This document shows positions 21,911 through 30,246 of a stretch of 64,000 bases of DNA, in pieces. The notes beneath the pieces were generated by a model. That model was given only the letters and a program-made list of their open reading frames with translations. It searched no databases and was not told the origin of the DNA. Position 1 is the first letter of the stretch. Each line of letters starts with the position of its first letter. The position numbers and the translations under genes are program-made. This stretch comes from JBAZMA01 sp041649995 (lineage in GTDB: Bacteria > Omnitrophota > Gorgyraeia > Velamenicoccales > Velamenicoccaceae). The DNA lies in NCBI GenBank assembly GCA_041649995.1, contig JBAZMA010000001.1:186001-250000 (forward strand), given 5' to 3'.

Positions 21911-22894
21911 TTGGATTCTTTAGTGGATTCCTCCGGGAAAAGACGAAGGTATGTCGCGGCCTGTCTTGTGGCGCTGATGGCTGCCGTTTCCTGCGCTCCG
22001 CTCAATGGGGGAGTCCGCAGGACATCGCGTTCCTACAGCGCTTATTTGAAAGGCCTCCTGACGGACAGGATGGGGTCTTTTGAGGAAGCGGCTGTTCATT
22101 ACCGGACAGCGCAAAAACTGGACCAGAAGTCCCCTTCTCCCAGGTTCCAATTGGGACTGGATTATATAGGGCTCAAGGATTTCAAAAAAGCCGAGGAAGA
22201 ATTCCAGGCTGTCCTGCGCCTGGACCCAGACGACGAAAACGCGCGTTATGTTCTGGCACTTGTCTATGCACAGCTCAGTGATCATCAGAAGGCCGCCGAA
22301 CAGTACGAGATCCTGCTTAAAAGCGCAGCGTCTTTGCCGCAGCAGACCCAGCTGAGACGTATCCTGTCTCAGCTTTATTTTTTGGCCGGCGATAACGCGG
22401 CCGCCGCCCGACACGGCGAGAAGATCCTCCAGATGAATCCCCTGGACCAGGATGCCCTGTATTTTATGGGATTGATGTCCAGCGAAGAAGGGCGCGCAGA
22501 CGAGGCGGCGGGTTATTTTAAGAAGGTCTTGGAGTATTATCCCCAGGATTGGGACGCGATGAACAGCCTCGCCTTTTTGTATGCCGAAAAAGGCGTGCAG
22601 CTTGGAGAGGCCCTGGACATGGCGACCCGCGTGGTCACCGAGGAGCCGGATAACGGGGCCTATCTCGATACGCTGGGCTGGGTCTATTTTAAGCTGGGAG
22701 ACGCGCCGCAGGCGATTGTGTGGCTTGAGAAAGCGGCCCGGATCATGGTCGACCCCGTGATCCTGAATCATCTCGCCGAGGTTTATGAAGCGCAGGGGAA
22801 CCTTGGCAAGGCCAGGACGCTGCGGCAAACTTCCCTGGCCCTGGACCCTTCTCAAAAAGATATCAGGAAGAAGCTGTTGCAAGGCGTAAAATAA
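21911..22894 (+). CDS. TPR-repeat lipoprotein
   Basis: A 327-residue protein with an N-terminal export signal and a lipobox-like AVSC, suggesting lipid attachment, followed by about seven tetratricopeptide repeats (such as AYLKGLLTDRMGSFEEAAVHY, FKKAEEEFQAVLRLDPDDEN and YLDTLGWVYFKLGDAPQAI). Such proteins scaffold envelope or secretion complexes; the partner here is unknown. The start is uncertain: TTG at 21911 or GTG at 21923, neither with a good ribosome site. Confidence 0.75.
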   Translation: MDSLVDSSGKRRRYVAACLVALMAAVSCAPLNGGVRRTSRSYSAYLKGLLTDRMGSFEEAAVHYRTAQKLDQKSPSPRFQLGLDYIGLKDFKKAEEEFQAVLRLDPDDENARYVLALVYAQLSDHQKAAEQYEILLKSAASLPQQTQLRRILSQLYFLAGDNAAAARHGEKILQMNPLDQDALYFMGLMSSEEGRADEAAGYFKKVLEYYPQDWDAMNSLAFLYAEKGVQLGEALDMATRVVTEEPDNGAYLDTLGWVYFKLGDAPQAIVWLEKAARIMVDPVILNHLAEVYEAQGNLGKARTLRQTSLALDPSQKDIRKKLLQGVK

Positions 22895-22937
22895 ATTTTC
22901 ATGTTTTTAAAAGGTTCCGAAAAGGCGGGGACTAAAA

Positions 22938-23774
22938 ATGCTGCTGGATTCAAGAAAGATCGGAGAACTTGAGGCCAAGGCGCGGGAGATCCGCACGTTG
23001 ATCGTCCAGATGCTGGCGAGGGCGGGTTCCGGCCATCCGGGCGGGTCCTTGTCGAGCACGGATATCCTGACGTGTCTCTATTACTCCGTTATGCGGCATA
23101 ATCCTAAAGACCCTTCCTGGCCCGACAGGGACAGATTCCAGCTTTCCAAGGGGCATTGCTGTCCGGCTCTGTATGCCGTCCTGGCTGAACAGGGATATTT
23201 TCCCAAAGAAGAGCTGGGAAACCTGCGCCGGTTCGGATGCATGCTTCAGGGGCACCCGGACCGCCATACTCCCGGCATCGAGGTCTGCAGCGGTTCGCTG
23301 GGTCAGGGGCTTTCTGTCGCTTTGGGGATGAGCCTGGCCGCGCGGATCGACAAGAAGGATTACAGGACATATTGCCTGCTGGGGGATGGAGAGATCCAGG
23401 AGGGAAACATCTGGGAAGCGGCCATGGCCGCCGCCCACTATAAGCGCGACAATCTGTGCGCGATCCTTGATTATAACGGTTTCCAGATCGACGGCAGGGT
23501 TTCAGAGGTGATGGGCATTGAGCCCCTGGCGGAAAAATGGCGCAGCTTCGGCTGGTATGTCATCGAGATCGACGGGCATAACATGGCCGCGATCCATAAG
23601 GCTTTTGATACCGCCAAGAAGATCAAGGAAAAACCCACGATGATACTTGCCAAGACCATCAAAGGAAAAGGCGTTTCTTTCATGGAAAATGTGGTGGATT
23701 TTCACGGACGGGCGCCCACCGGCGACGAGCATGACCTGGCTGTCAAAGAATTGAACAGGAGGCGGCATGCCTGA
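22938..23774 (+). CDS. Transketolase, N-terminal subunit
   Basis: A 278-residue thiamine-diphosphate half of a split transketolase. Hallmarks are GSGHPGGSLSSTDILTCLYY, FQLSKGHCCPALYAVL, GSLGQGLSVALGMSLAARID and the TPP motif GDGEIQEGNIWEAAMAAAHY. It moves two-carbon units between sugar phosphates in the non-oxidative pentose phosphate pathway. It overlaps the C-terminal subunit gene by 8 bases, ensuring matched synthesis. Confidence 0.94.
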   Translation: MLLDSRKIGELEAKAREIRTLIVQMLARAGSGHPGGSLSSTDILTCLYYSVMRHNPKDPSWPDRDRFQLSKGHCCPALYAVLAEQGYFPKEELGNLRRFGCMLQGHPDRHTPGIEVCSGSLGQGLSVALGMSLAARIDKKDYRTYCLLGDGEIQEGNIWEAAMAAAHYKRDNLCAILDYNGFQIDGRVSEVMGIEPLAEKWRSFGWYVIEIDGHNMAAIHKAFDTAKKIKEKPTMILAKTIKGKGVSFMENVVDFHGRAPTGDEHDLAVKELNRRRHA

Positions 23775-24696
23775 GCTGTTGTATCAGCGCGATGTTTATG
23801 GAAAGACGCTGGCGGAGATCGGCAGGCGTTCTCCGGATATCGTCGTGTGCGACGCCGACCTTTCCGGCTCCACCCGCACCGCCATTTTCGCCAAGGAGTT
23901 CCCCGAGCGTTTTTTCAATTTTGGAGTGGCTGAGCAGAATATGATGGCCACGTCCGCGGGCCTGGCTTCCTGCGGCAAGGTGGTCTTTGCTTCCACATTC
24001 GCCATGTTTGCCTCGGGCCGGGCCTGGGACCAGGTGCGCAATACCATTTGTTACGGGGGATTGGACGTTAAGATTGTCGCCACGCACGCCGGCGTGACCG
24101 TGGGGCCGGATGGCGCGAGCCACCAGGCCCTCGAAGATATCGCCGTGCTCAGAGCGATTCCCAACATGCGCGTGATCGTGCCGTGCGACGGGCCTGAAAC
24201 AAGGGAAGCTGTCCTGACCGCTTTTGAAACCCCCGGCCCTTTTTATATACGGCTCGGCCGCGCCAAAGTTCCCAGCCTCGAGAATAAACCTCCCTTTTCC
24301 CTGGGGAAGGGAACGCTTCTCAGGGAAGGCAAAGATTTGACTCTGGTGGCCTGCGGGGTCATGGTTCAGCCGGCGCTCAAGGCCGCCGCAGAACTCCTGG
24401 AGAACGGGATCGAGGCCCGTGTCATCAATATGCACACCCTTAAACCGCTGGACGAAGATATTCTTCTGGAAGCGGCGCGCCAGACCAGGGGTTTTGTGGT
24501 GTGCGAAGAACATTCCGTTATCGGAGGCTTGGGGTCGGCTGTGGCGGAGTTTTTAAGCGAAAAACACCCCGCGCGCGTTCTTCGGATCGGCGTCAGGAAC
24601 AGATTCGGCCAATCCGGGGATGAAGCGGCCCTTTTGGCGGAATACGGATTGACGTCCGCCGATATCGTCGCGGCCGCCCGTTCCCTGGCTGTTTAA
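23767..24696 (+). CDS. Transketolase, C-terminal subunit
   Basis: A 309-residue partner of the upstream gene, holding the pyrimidine-binding and C-terminal domains. Blocks are VVCDADLSGSTRTAIFAKEF, FFNFGVAEQNMMATSAGLAS, THAGVTVGPDGASHQALEDI and the C-terminal INMHTLKPLDEDILLEAA. With the N-terminal subunit it forms the active heterotetramer. A DXS-like role is less likely because DXS proteins are single chains. Confidence 0.94.
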   Translation: MPELLYQRDVYGKTLAEIGRRSPDIVVCDADLSGSTRTAIFAKEFPERFFNFGVAEQNMMATSAGLASCGKVVFASTFAMFASGRAWDQVRNTICYGGLDVKIVATHAGVTVGPDGASHQALEDIAVLRAIPNMRVIVPCDGPETREAVLTAFETPGPFYIRLGRAKVPSLENKPPFSLGKGTLLREGKDLTLVACGVMVQPALKAAAELLENGIEARVINMHTLKPLDEDILLEAARQTRGFVVCEEHSVIGGLGSAVAEFLSEKHPARVLRIGVRNRFGQSGDEAALLAEYGLTSADIVAAARSLAV

Positions 24697-24709
24697 ACAA
24701 GGGCCTTTT

Positions 24710-25636
24710 ATGGCGTCCAGCCGTTCCCTTTTGCTTTCCTCTCCGGCCAAGCTCAACCTTTTTCTTGAGATCCTCGGACAGCGGCCGGACGGTTACCACG
24801 AACTCCTGACTGTTTTTGAGCGCATTTCCCTTTACGATACGATCCGCCTGACGGAAATCCCTTCCCCTGAAATCATCATTCATTCTGCCAGCAGAGATAT
24901 CCCCTTAGACCGCGCGAATCTGGCTTATAGGGCCGCCGAACTTATTTTTGAGTATTGCGGCATAAAAAAAGGCGTCCGGATAGAGATCGGAAAACAGATC
25001 CCTGTTGGCGGGGGCGTGGGAGGGGGGTCAAGCAACGCGGCGTGCGTCCTTACCGGTCTGAACCGTCTGTTTTCGCTCGGCCTGGACAGGCAATCCCTGT
25101 TTGTCCTGGCCAATCAATTGGGCAGTGACGTGGCTTTTTTTATTTCCGGCAGGCGTTTTGCCGTTGGCCGGGGCCGCGGAGGCGATCTTTCTTATCCCAA
25201 AATTCCCCAAAAAGTGCGTTTATGGCATGTGCTTTTTGTTCCGAACCGCAATATCCTCACAAAAGACGTCTATGAGCGCTTTGACAGGGGTCAAAAAGAG
25301 CCTAAAATGCCTCAAAAACCCCCGGGAATATTCAAGTTGACAAAGAAATGTCAAGATGTTAATATACTACTCTCTTACCTAAAAAAAGCGGATTTCGTTT
25401 CTCTTAACAGGAAGATTTACAACCGTTTAAGCGAAACAGTAATGGATTCATATAGTTTCGTCTCTGAAATAAAATCCGATCTTTCTAAACAGGGATTGCA
25501 TTCCGTACATATGTCTGGAAGCGGGCCGACCCTTTTTACGATTTTCAGAAACCGGAAAATCGCCCAAGGGGTCTATGAACAGGCACGCCTCCGGCTTTCA
25601 GATAGATGCCGTATTTTCCTGGCCGGTACTGTTTAG
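24710..25636 (+). CDS. ispE: 4-diphosphocytidyl-2-C-methyl-D-erythritol kinase
   Basis: A 308-residue GHMP kinase of the MEP isoprenoid pathway. It has LSSPAKLNLFLEILGQRPDGYH, the ATP loop PVGGGVGGGSSNAACVLTGL, and the C-terminal HVHMSGSG-type motif (HSVHMSGSGPTLFTIF). The segment 25340-25530 is visibly more AT-rich than the rest and includes a possible internal promoter, TTGACA (25337) with TAATAT 17 bp later, which could serve spoVG. Position ahead of spoVG repeats the Bacillus order ispE...spoVG-glmU-prs-ctc-pth. Confidence 0.92.
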   Translation: MASSRSLLLSSPAKLNLFLEILGQRPDGYHELLTVFERISLYDTIRLTEIPSPEIIIHSASRDIPLDRANLAYRAAELIFEYCGIKKGVRIEIGKQIPVGGGVGGGSSNAACVLTGLNRLFSLGLDRQSLFVLANQLGSDVAFFISGRRFAVGRGRGGDLSYPKIPQKVRLWHVLFVPNRNILTKDVYERFDRGQKEPKMPQKPPGIFKLTKKCQDVNILLSYLKKADFVSLNRKIYNRLSETVMDSYSFVSEIKSDLSKQGLHSVHMSGSGPTLFTIFRNRKIAQGVYEQARLRLSDRCRIFLAGTV

Positions 25637-25667
25637 TTTTTTCCGCACGGGCAATAGGAGGCGCTTC

Positions 25668-26090
25668 ATGGAGATCACTGAGGTAAGGGTATTTTTAAAA
25701 GACAGCCCTGATAAGAAATTGAAAGCTTATGCCACGGTTACATTTGATAACGCGTTTGTTGTCCGTAACATTAAGGTCATCGAGGGAGGCAGCGGCTTAT
25801 TTATCGCCATGCCTTCCCGAAAGTTGAAGATATCCTGTCCCAAGTGCGGGTTCCGCAACGAGGTCCGCAGCAAATACTGCAATCAATGCGCCTCGCAGCT
25901 GCCGGCAGTTTCCAGGCCAGTCACGGCGGCAGACATGGAAACCAACGGAGGCGCCCAGTCTGAGCACAGGGATATTGCCCATCCGATCACCCAGAACTTC
26001 AGGGATTATTTGCAGAAGAAAGTCCTGGAAGCTTTTGACGGGGAAAAGATCAAAGGTCCTTCTACAGCCAGTCAGGAATCTGAAGAGTAA
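25668..26090 (+). CDS. spoVG: SpoVG-family regulator with inserted zinc ribbon
   Basis: A 140-residue SpoVG homologue. Residues 1-52 (MEITEVRVFLKDSPDKKLKA to LFIAMPSRK) and 100-123 (HRDIAHPITQNFRDYL) are the two halves of the normal SpoVG core. Between them about 45 extra residues hold a zinc ribbon, CPKC (C57, C60) and CNQC (C71, C74), plus a low-complexity linker, where typical SpoVG has a few residues. SpoVG binds nucleic acid; the ribbon may alter target choice. GGAGG precedes the ATG. Confidence 0.88.
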   Translation: MEITEVRVFLKDSPDKKLKAYATVTFDNAFVVRNIKVIEGGSGLFIAMPSRKLKISCPKCGFRNEVRSKYCNQCASQLPAVSRPVTAADMETNGGAQSEHRDIAHPITQNFRDYLQKKVLEAFDGEKIKGPSTASQESEE

Positions 26091-26128
26091 GCCGGGAGCC
26101 GAAGACAGGTCAAAAGATTCATAGATTT

Positions 26129-26200
26129 TGCCCGGTGGTGCAACTGGTAGCACATCAGACTTTGGATCTGAGTATCCTGGTTCGAGCCCAGGCTGGGCAG
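26129..26200 (+). tRNA. tRNA-Gln (anticodon TTG)
   Basis: The cloverleaf folds with acceptor TGCCCGG/CTGGGCA, D arm GTGCAACTGGTAGCAC, anticodon stem TCAGA/TCTGA around loop CTTTGGA (anticodon TTG at 26162-26164) and T arm CCTGGTTCGAGCCCAGG. CCA is not encoded. Its last 11 bases (26190-26200) and the following 15 bases are repeated at 26411. A tRNA-Gln in this gene neighbourhood (ispE...prs-rplY-pth) is an old arrangement. Confidence 0.95.
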
Positions 26201-26436
26201 CTAAATTTATTGTTTTTTCTATCTGAATTCTGGTGCGAGAACCAAAGGGGTGCGGGGAGGCCGTCCCCGCGCACTTCGGGTGACAGCGACCACAGGGAGC
26301 GCCAGAGGGGCGAAGCCCCTATGGGGAGCGACCGAGCTGCTGCTAGAGCAGCAGGCGAGGAGCGACTGGTTCTAGGCCTTCTTGCGTCGGCTTGATAGGG
26401 CCGGAGCCGGAGGCTGGGCAGCTAAATTTATTGTTT
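26190..26436. repeat. Duplicated tRNA-Gln 3' end enclosing structured filler
   Basis: AGGCTGGGCAGCTAAATTTA (and 6 more bases, TTGTTT) occurs at 26190-26215 and again at 26411-26436, a perfect 26-bp direct repeat with period 221. The 195 bases between are GC-rich and fold heavily: TGCGGGGA/TCCCCGCGCA, AGGGGC-GAA-GCCCCT (26306-26320) and CTGCTGC-TAGA-GCAGCAG (26337-26354), bracketed by AGAACCA and TGGTTCT. No convincing gene lies inside. Confidence 0.8.
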
Positions 26437-26542
26437 GTATTTGAACCAAGAGATGGGGCGTCGGATCAATGGCGCGGGGATGGTGCCATGGGCGGCATTC
26501 TTGAACGCCGCTTGGAATTTAAGGTTGTTTTCACGTTCACCG

Positions 26543-26572
26543 CTTGGGACGGTTAGGTCTTTCGCAATAAAA
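26543..26572 (+). promoter_or_regulatory. Possible glmU promoter
   Basis: TTGGGA, 18 bp, TAAAAT, ending 10 bases before the glmU ATG. No ribosome site lies between, so a nearly leaderless start is implied. Upstream, 26437-26542 shows no other feature. Confidence 0.45.
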
Positions 26573-26582
26573 TCCAAAACAG

Positions 26583-27845
26583 ATGTCCAAATTGTGTGTT
26601 GTTATCCTGGCTGCCGGAGAGGGCAAGCGGATGAAATCCGCCGTCCCTAAAGTTCTGCATGAGGTTTGCGGAAAACCCCTGTTATCCTACGTGCTGGGGG
26701 CGGCCTCAAGCCTTAAGCCGGCCAAGACCATCGTCGTCCTCAATCCGAAAAGGGCCCAGGTCCGTCAGGTTTTGAACAAGAAGATTGCACTGGCCTGGCA
26801 GAAAGAGGCCCTGGGAACCGCGGATGCGGTATCCTGCGCGGTCAAGGGGATTCCCGTCGATTGCCGGGACGTTATGGTGCTCTATGGCGATACGCCCATG
26901 ATCCAGTCCAGGACGGTCGAATCCCTTTATCGCGAGCACCGGGAAACAGAAGCGGCCTGCACGGTCCTGACCGCGTTTTTGAACGATCCCCGCGGGTATG
27001 GAAGGATTCTGCGCAATGATTCCGGACGTTTTCTGGCCATTGTCGAGGAAAAGGACGCGACCAGGACCCAGAAGGCCATCCGGGAAGTCAATACGGGCCT
27101 TTATTGTTTTAAAAGAGAAGAGCTTTTGGAAGGTCTCAGTCACGTGCGGCCGGACAATAGAAGCGGGGAATATTATTTGACCGATGTCCTTTCCTGGTTA
27201 TTCAGGTCCGGCAGGAAGGTGGAAACCCTGGTGGCGGAAGATTCCCGGGAAGTCCTGGGCGTTAATTCCCGCCGGGAACTGTTGGAAGCGTCGCGTGTGA
27301 TCCGTTTCCGGGGCCTTGAGGCTTTTATGGAGGCCGGTGTTTTTATTGAGGACCCCGATTCGACTTTCATCGCCGGGGATGCCCGGATCGGCAAAGACAC
27401 GAAGATCGGGCCTTTTACGTATATTGAGAACAATGTTGTCATCGGACGCGGCTGCAGCATAGGCCCTTTCTGCCACCTTCGGCCGGGGACGGTTCTGGCT
27501 GATCACGTGTGCATCGGGAATTTCGCCGAGGTCAAGAATTCCAGTTTTCAGGAGGGTTCGGTGATGCACCACCTGGGGTATGTGGGTGATACCGCCGTGG
27601 GCAGAAACGTGAATATCGGCGCGGGGGTTGTCGTCGCGAATTTTGACGGCAAAACCAAGAACAAGACCGTGATCAGGGACCAGGCTTTCGTCGGCAGCGA
27701 CGCCGTCCTGATCGCGCCCGTCACCATCGGCAAAAAATCTGTCGTTGGCGCCGGAAGCGTCGTGACGAGGAACCACGACGTCGCGGACCGCTGCGTCGTC
27801 GCGGGCGTTCCGGCCCGGCCCGTTAAAATTTCAAAACACCGGTAA
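26583..27845 (+). CDS. glmU: Bifunctional GlmU (UDP-GlcNAc pyrophosphorylase / GlcN-1-P acetyltransferase)
   Basis: A 420-residue enzyme making UDP-GlcNAc for peptidoglycan and lipid A. The N-terminal uridyltransferase has LAAGEGKRMKSAVPKVLHEV, GTADAVSCA, LYGDTPMI and NTGLYCF. The C-terminal left-handed helix has GPFCHLRPGTVLADHVCIGN, FAEVKNSSF and NIGAGVVVANFDGKTKNKT. It is about 35 residues shorter than the common 456-residue form, ending soon after VVAGVPARPVKI, which makes the acetyltransferase C-terminus compact. It feeds the lpx genes at 36-40 kb. Confidence 0.94.
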   Translation: MSKLCVVILAAGEGKRMKSAVPKVLHEVCGKPLLSYVLGAASSLKPAKTIVVLNPKRAQVRQVLNKKIALAWQKEALGTADAVSCAVKGIPVDCRDVMVLYGDTPMIQSRTVESLYREHRETEAACTVLTAFLNDPRGYGRILRNDSGRFLAIVEEKDATRTQKAIREVNTGLYCFKREELLEGLSHVRPDNRSGEYYLTDVLSWLFRSGRKVETLVAEDSREVLGVNSRRELLEASRVIRFRGLEAFMEAGVFIEDPDSTFIAGDARIGKDTKIGPFTYIENNVVIGRGCSIGPFCHLRPGTVLADHVCIGNFAEVKNSSFQEGSVMHHLGYVGDTAVGRNVNIGAGVVVANFDGKTKNKTVIRDQAFVGSDAVLIAPVTIGKKSVVGAGSVVTRNHDVADRCVVAGVPARPVKISKHR

Positions 27846-27883
27846 CTTTTTATTAATGTCTTGCTAATCGGGGGATACAGCAG

Positions 27884-28837
27884 ATGAATAAACTGGAGAT
27901 TTTTTCCGGGAACGCCAACCCGGAACTTGCCGCGGAGATCGCCAAGGAGCTGGGCAAGAAGTTGGGCGGGATCATGGTCGGCCGTTTCAGCGAGGGAGAG
28001 ATCAGGGTCAAGATCGATGAAAATGTCAGAGGCAAGGATGTCTTTGTTGTTCAGCCCACCTGTCCGCCTCCCAACGAAAACCTGATGGAACTTTTGGTCA
28101 TTATCGACGCCTTGAAACGCGCCTCAGCGGGCCGCATTACGGCGGTCGTGCCTTATTACGGATACGCGCGGCAGGACCGCAAAGATCAGCCGCGCGTCCC
28201 CATCTCCGCCAAACTGGTCGCCAATCTTCTGACTGTGGCGGGGGCGCACCGGATCCTGACGATGGACCTTCATGCCGGTCAGATCCAGGGTTTTTTTGAT
28301 ATCCCCCTCGATCACCTTTTTGCCGTCAACGTGTTCGTGGATTACATCACGGAAAAACTGAAGCTGGAAAATTTTGTCGTTGTTTCGCCCGATGTGGGCG
28401 GGATCAAGACGGCCAGGGCTTACGCCAAGAGGCTGGGCGTGCATCTGGCGATTGTCGATAAGCGCCGGATTTCCCCGGAGAAAGCCGAGGCCATGAATAT
28501 CCTCGGCGAAGTGGAAGGCAAGAACGCGATTCTTGTCGATGACCTGATCGCGACAGGCGGTTCTCTCATCGAGGCGGCCAATGCCTTGCGCAGGGCCGGG
28601 GTGAAGAAGATTTACGCGGCTGTGGTCCACGGGGTCCTTTCCGGGGACGCCATCAAGAAGATTGAGGGTTCCATTATAGAGCAGTTGATCATTTCCAACA
28701 CGATCCCGCTGGAGGATCACAAGAAAAGCTCCAGGATCAAGGTGCTGTCCGTCGCGGCCCTTCTGGCGGAGGCTATCACGAGGATCCATCGCGAAGAATC
28801 CATCAGCTGCCTTTTTGACGAACGATTTGAGGTCTAA
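27884..28837 (+). CDS. prs: Ribose-phosphate pyrophosphokinase
   Basis: A 317-residue PRPP synthase: FSGNANPELAAEIAKELG, FSEGEIRVKIDENVRGKDVF, PYYGYARQDRKDQPR, TMDLHAGQIQGFFDIP and the PRPP loop AILVDDLIATGGSLIEA. It supplies PRPP for nucleotides and for HisG. It follows glmU by 38 bases with a GGGGGA site, as in Bacillus gcaD-prs. Confidence 0.97.
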   Translation: MNKLEIFSGNANPELAAEIAKELGKKLGGIMVGRFSEGEIRVKIDENVRGKDVFVVQPTCPPPNENLMELLVIIDALKRASAGRITAVVPYYGYARQDRKDQPRVPISAKLVANLLTVAGAHRILTMDLHAGQIQGFFDIPLDHLFAVNVFVDYITEKLKLENFVVVSPDVGGIKTARAYAKRLGVHLAIVDKRRISPEKAEAMNILGEVEGKNAILVDDLIATGGSLIEAANALRRAGVKKIYAAVVHGVLSGDAIKKIEGSIIEQLIISNTIPLEDHKKSSRIKVLSVAALLAEAITRIHREESISCLFDERFEV

Positions 28838-28865
28838 GAACCACAATTAAACAATACCCAAAAAA

Positions 28866-28922
28866 GATAGGCCTCCGCATTTCTAGCGGAGGGCCTAATT
28901 CCGCAGAGCGGAATTAAGGAGA
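28866..28922 (+). promoter_or_regulatory. Structured 5' leader, copy C (rplY)
   Basis: After GATA comes hairpin 1: GGCCTCCGC (28870-28878), loop ATTTCTA, GCGGAGGGCC (28886-28895). Hairpin 2 is TAATTCCGC-AGA-GCGGAATTA (28896-28916). Relative to copies A and B, the second hairpin changes sequence on both arms while keeping every pair. The SD AAGGAGA directly follows. Confidence 0.72.
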
Positions 28923-28929
28923 CATGACA

Positions 28930-29619
28930 ATGGAAGCGATTTATTTGGAAGCTATCCTGCGGCAGGAGAAGGAAGTCGGCAGGAATAATTCTTTGAGACG
29001 CGACGGGTTTGTGCCTTGCGTGGTTTACGGGGAGGGGAAGCAAACCCTCTCCCTTAAACTGGAGCGCAGCCGTATCCTGAAATTCATGCACGCGCATCAT
29101 GGCGGCGAGAATATCGTCATTACGCTGAAGATTTCAGGCGGCAAGAAGGACGAGGAAAGGGCTGTCCTTGTCAAAGAGATCCAGCGTCACCCCGTCAATG
29201 ACGAGATCCTTCATATGGATTTCAATGAAGTATCCCTGACCAAGAAGATCATCGTGACCGTGCCGATCCAATCCGAGGGAGAAGCCGCGGGGGTCAAGCA
29301 GGAAGGCGGGACGCTGGAACAGATCATTTGGGAGGTCGAAGTGGAATGTTTGCCGACACAGATCCCCGAAAAACTTGTCGTGGACGTGACGGCGATGAAG
29401 ATCGGCGATACCGTCCATTTGAAAGATATCCCCGTGCCTGCCGGAGTCACGCTTAAGCATGACCTGGAAGCGATTGTCTTCTCGCTGGTGGCCCCGCATA
29501 AGGAAGAGGTCGCGCCGGGCGAAGCGGTCCCGGGTGAAGGGGCGACGAGCGCGGAACCGGAAGTTATCAAGAAAGAAAAGAAACCGGCTGAAGAGTCGGA
29601 AGAAACCAAGAGTGAATAG
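28930..29619 (+). CDS. rplY: Ribosomal protein bL25, CTC type
   Basis: A 229-residue L25/CTC protein that binds 5S rRNA. The N-terminal L25 domain has RQEKEVGRNNSLRRDGFVPC and VVYGEGKQTLSLKL; the TL5 beta domain includes VLVKEIQRHPVNDEILHMDF. The Glu/Lys-rich tail (EEVAPGEAVPGEGATSAEPE onward) is probably disordered. An ATG at 28924 is in frame, but the SD at 28917-28921 is only 2 bases from it and 8 bases from 28930. Its end overlaps pth. Confidence 0.93.
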   Translation: MEAIYLEAILRQEKEVGRNNSLRRDGFVPCVVYGEGKQTLSLKLERSRILKFMHAHHGGENIVITLKISGGKKDEERAVLVKEIQRHPVNDEILHMDFNEVSLTKKIIVTVPIQSEGEAAGVKQEGGTLEQIIWEVEVECLPTQIPEKLVVDVTAMKIGDTVHLKDIPVPAGVTLKHDLEAIVFSLVAPHKEEVAPGEAVPGEGATSAEPEVIKKEKKPAEESEETKSE

Positions 29620-30244
29620 CGCATTTTTCTTTGGGTCCCGCGCGCAGGTCCGGGGGCAGAAGCTGATTGTGGGGCTGGGCAATCCCGGGGAGCCGTACAG
29701 GCGGACGCGGCATAACGTAGGGGCGCGGGCCGTCGAAGCTTTGGCCCGCCGATCCGGGGTCGCGCTGAAGAATGACCGTTTTTTGAAAAGTTTTTGGGCG
29801 TGCGCTTCCATTTCCGGGCAGAAGAGCTGTCTGGCTTTTCCGCAAACTTTCATGAATCTTTCCGGCGAAGCCGTCGTCCTTTTCCTCAAGAAAAAAAAGA
29901 TCTCTGTCAAGGACCTTCTGGTCGTCTCTGATGACGCTTCGCTTCCTTTGGGCGATCTGCGCGTCAGGGCGGGCGGATCTTCCGGCGGCCACAACGGACT
30001 GCAGTCGGTGATTGAGCGGCTGGGGACCGATGAATTCGGCCGTTTACGCCTGGGGATCGGTTCTCCCCCTGCCGGATTTCGCGGAGACCTGGCCGATTAT
30101 GTGCTGGAACGTTTTGCGGCGGCCGAAGAAATGATTGTCAAGGGCATGCTCGAGAGCGCCCTTGAGGCCATGGAGACATGGCTGACGCAGGGAACCGAAG
30201 CCTGCATGAATATTTTTAACAGACGGGATAAACAAAAGGATTAA
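29612..30244 (+). CDS. pth: Peptidyl-tRNA hydrolase
   Basis: A 210-residue Pth that recycles stalled peptidyl-tRNA. Family blocks are LIVGLGNPGEPYRRTRHNVG (catalytic His in RHNVG), FPQTFMNLSGEAV, VSDDASLPLGDLRVRAGGSS and GHNGLQSVIERLGTDEFGRL. The GTG at 29612, overlapping the rplY stop, gives a start about 18 residues ahead of KLIVGLGNP; it is the only start codon there that avoids deep overlap, so it is likely but not certain. Confidence 0.92.
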   Translation: MNSAFFFGSRAQVRGQKLIVGLGNPGEPYRRTRHNVGARAVEALARRSGVALKNDRFLKSFWACASISGQKSCLAFPQTFMNLSGEAVVLFLKKKKISVKDLLVVSDDASLPLGDLRVRAGGSSGGHNGLQSVIERLGTDEFGRLRLGIGSPPAGFRGDLADYVLERFAAAEEMIVKGMLESALEAMETWLTQGTEACMNIFNRRDKQKD

Positions 30245-30246
30245 GC

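Noticed and set aside
26135..26395. An 86-codon frame starting inside tRNA-Gln
   Set aside because: Its first part translates the tRNA and the rest translates the GC-rich hairpin filler; composition is unlike a protein.
26434..26580. A roughly 48-codon minus-strand frame before glmU (contains TVPSGERENNLKF)
   Set aside because: It looks mildly protein-like but has no start codon or ribosome site and overlaps the proposed glmU promoter; I could not link it to any family.
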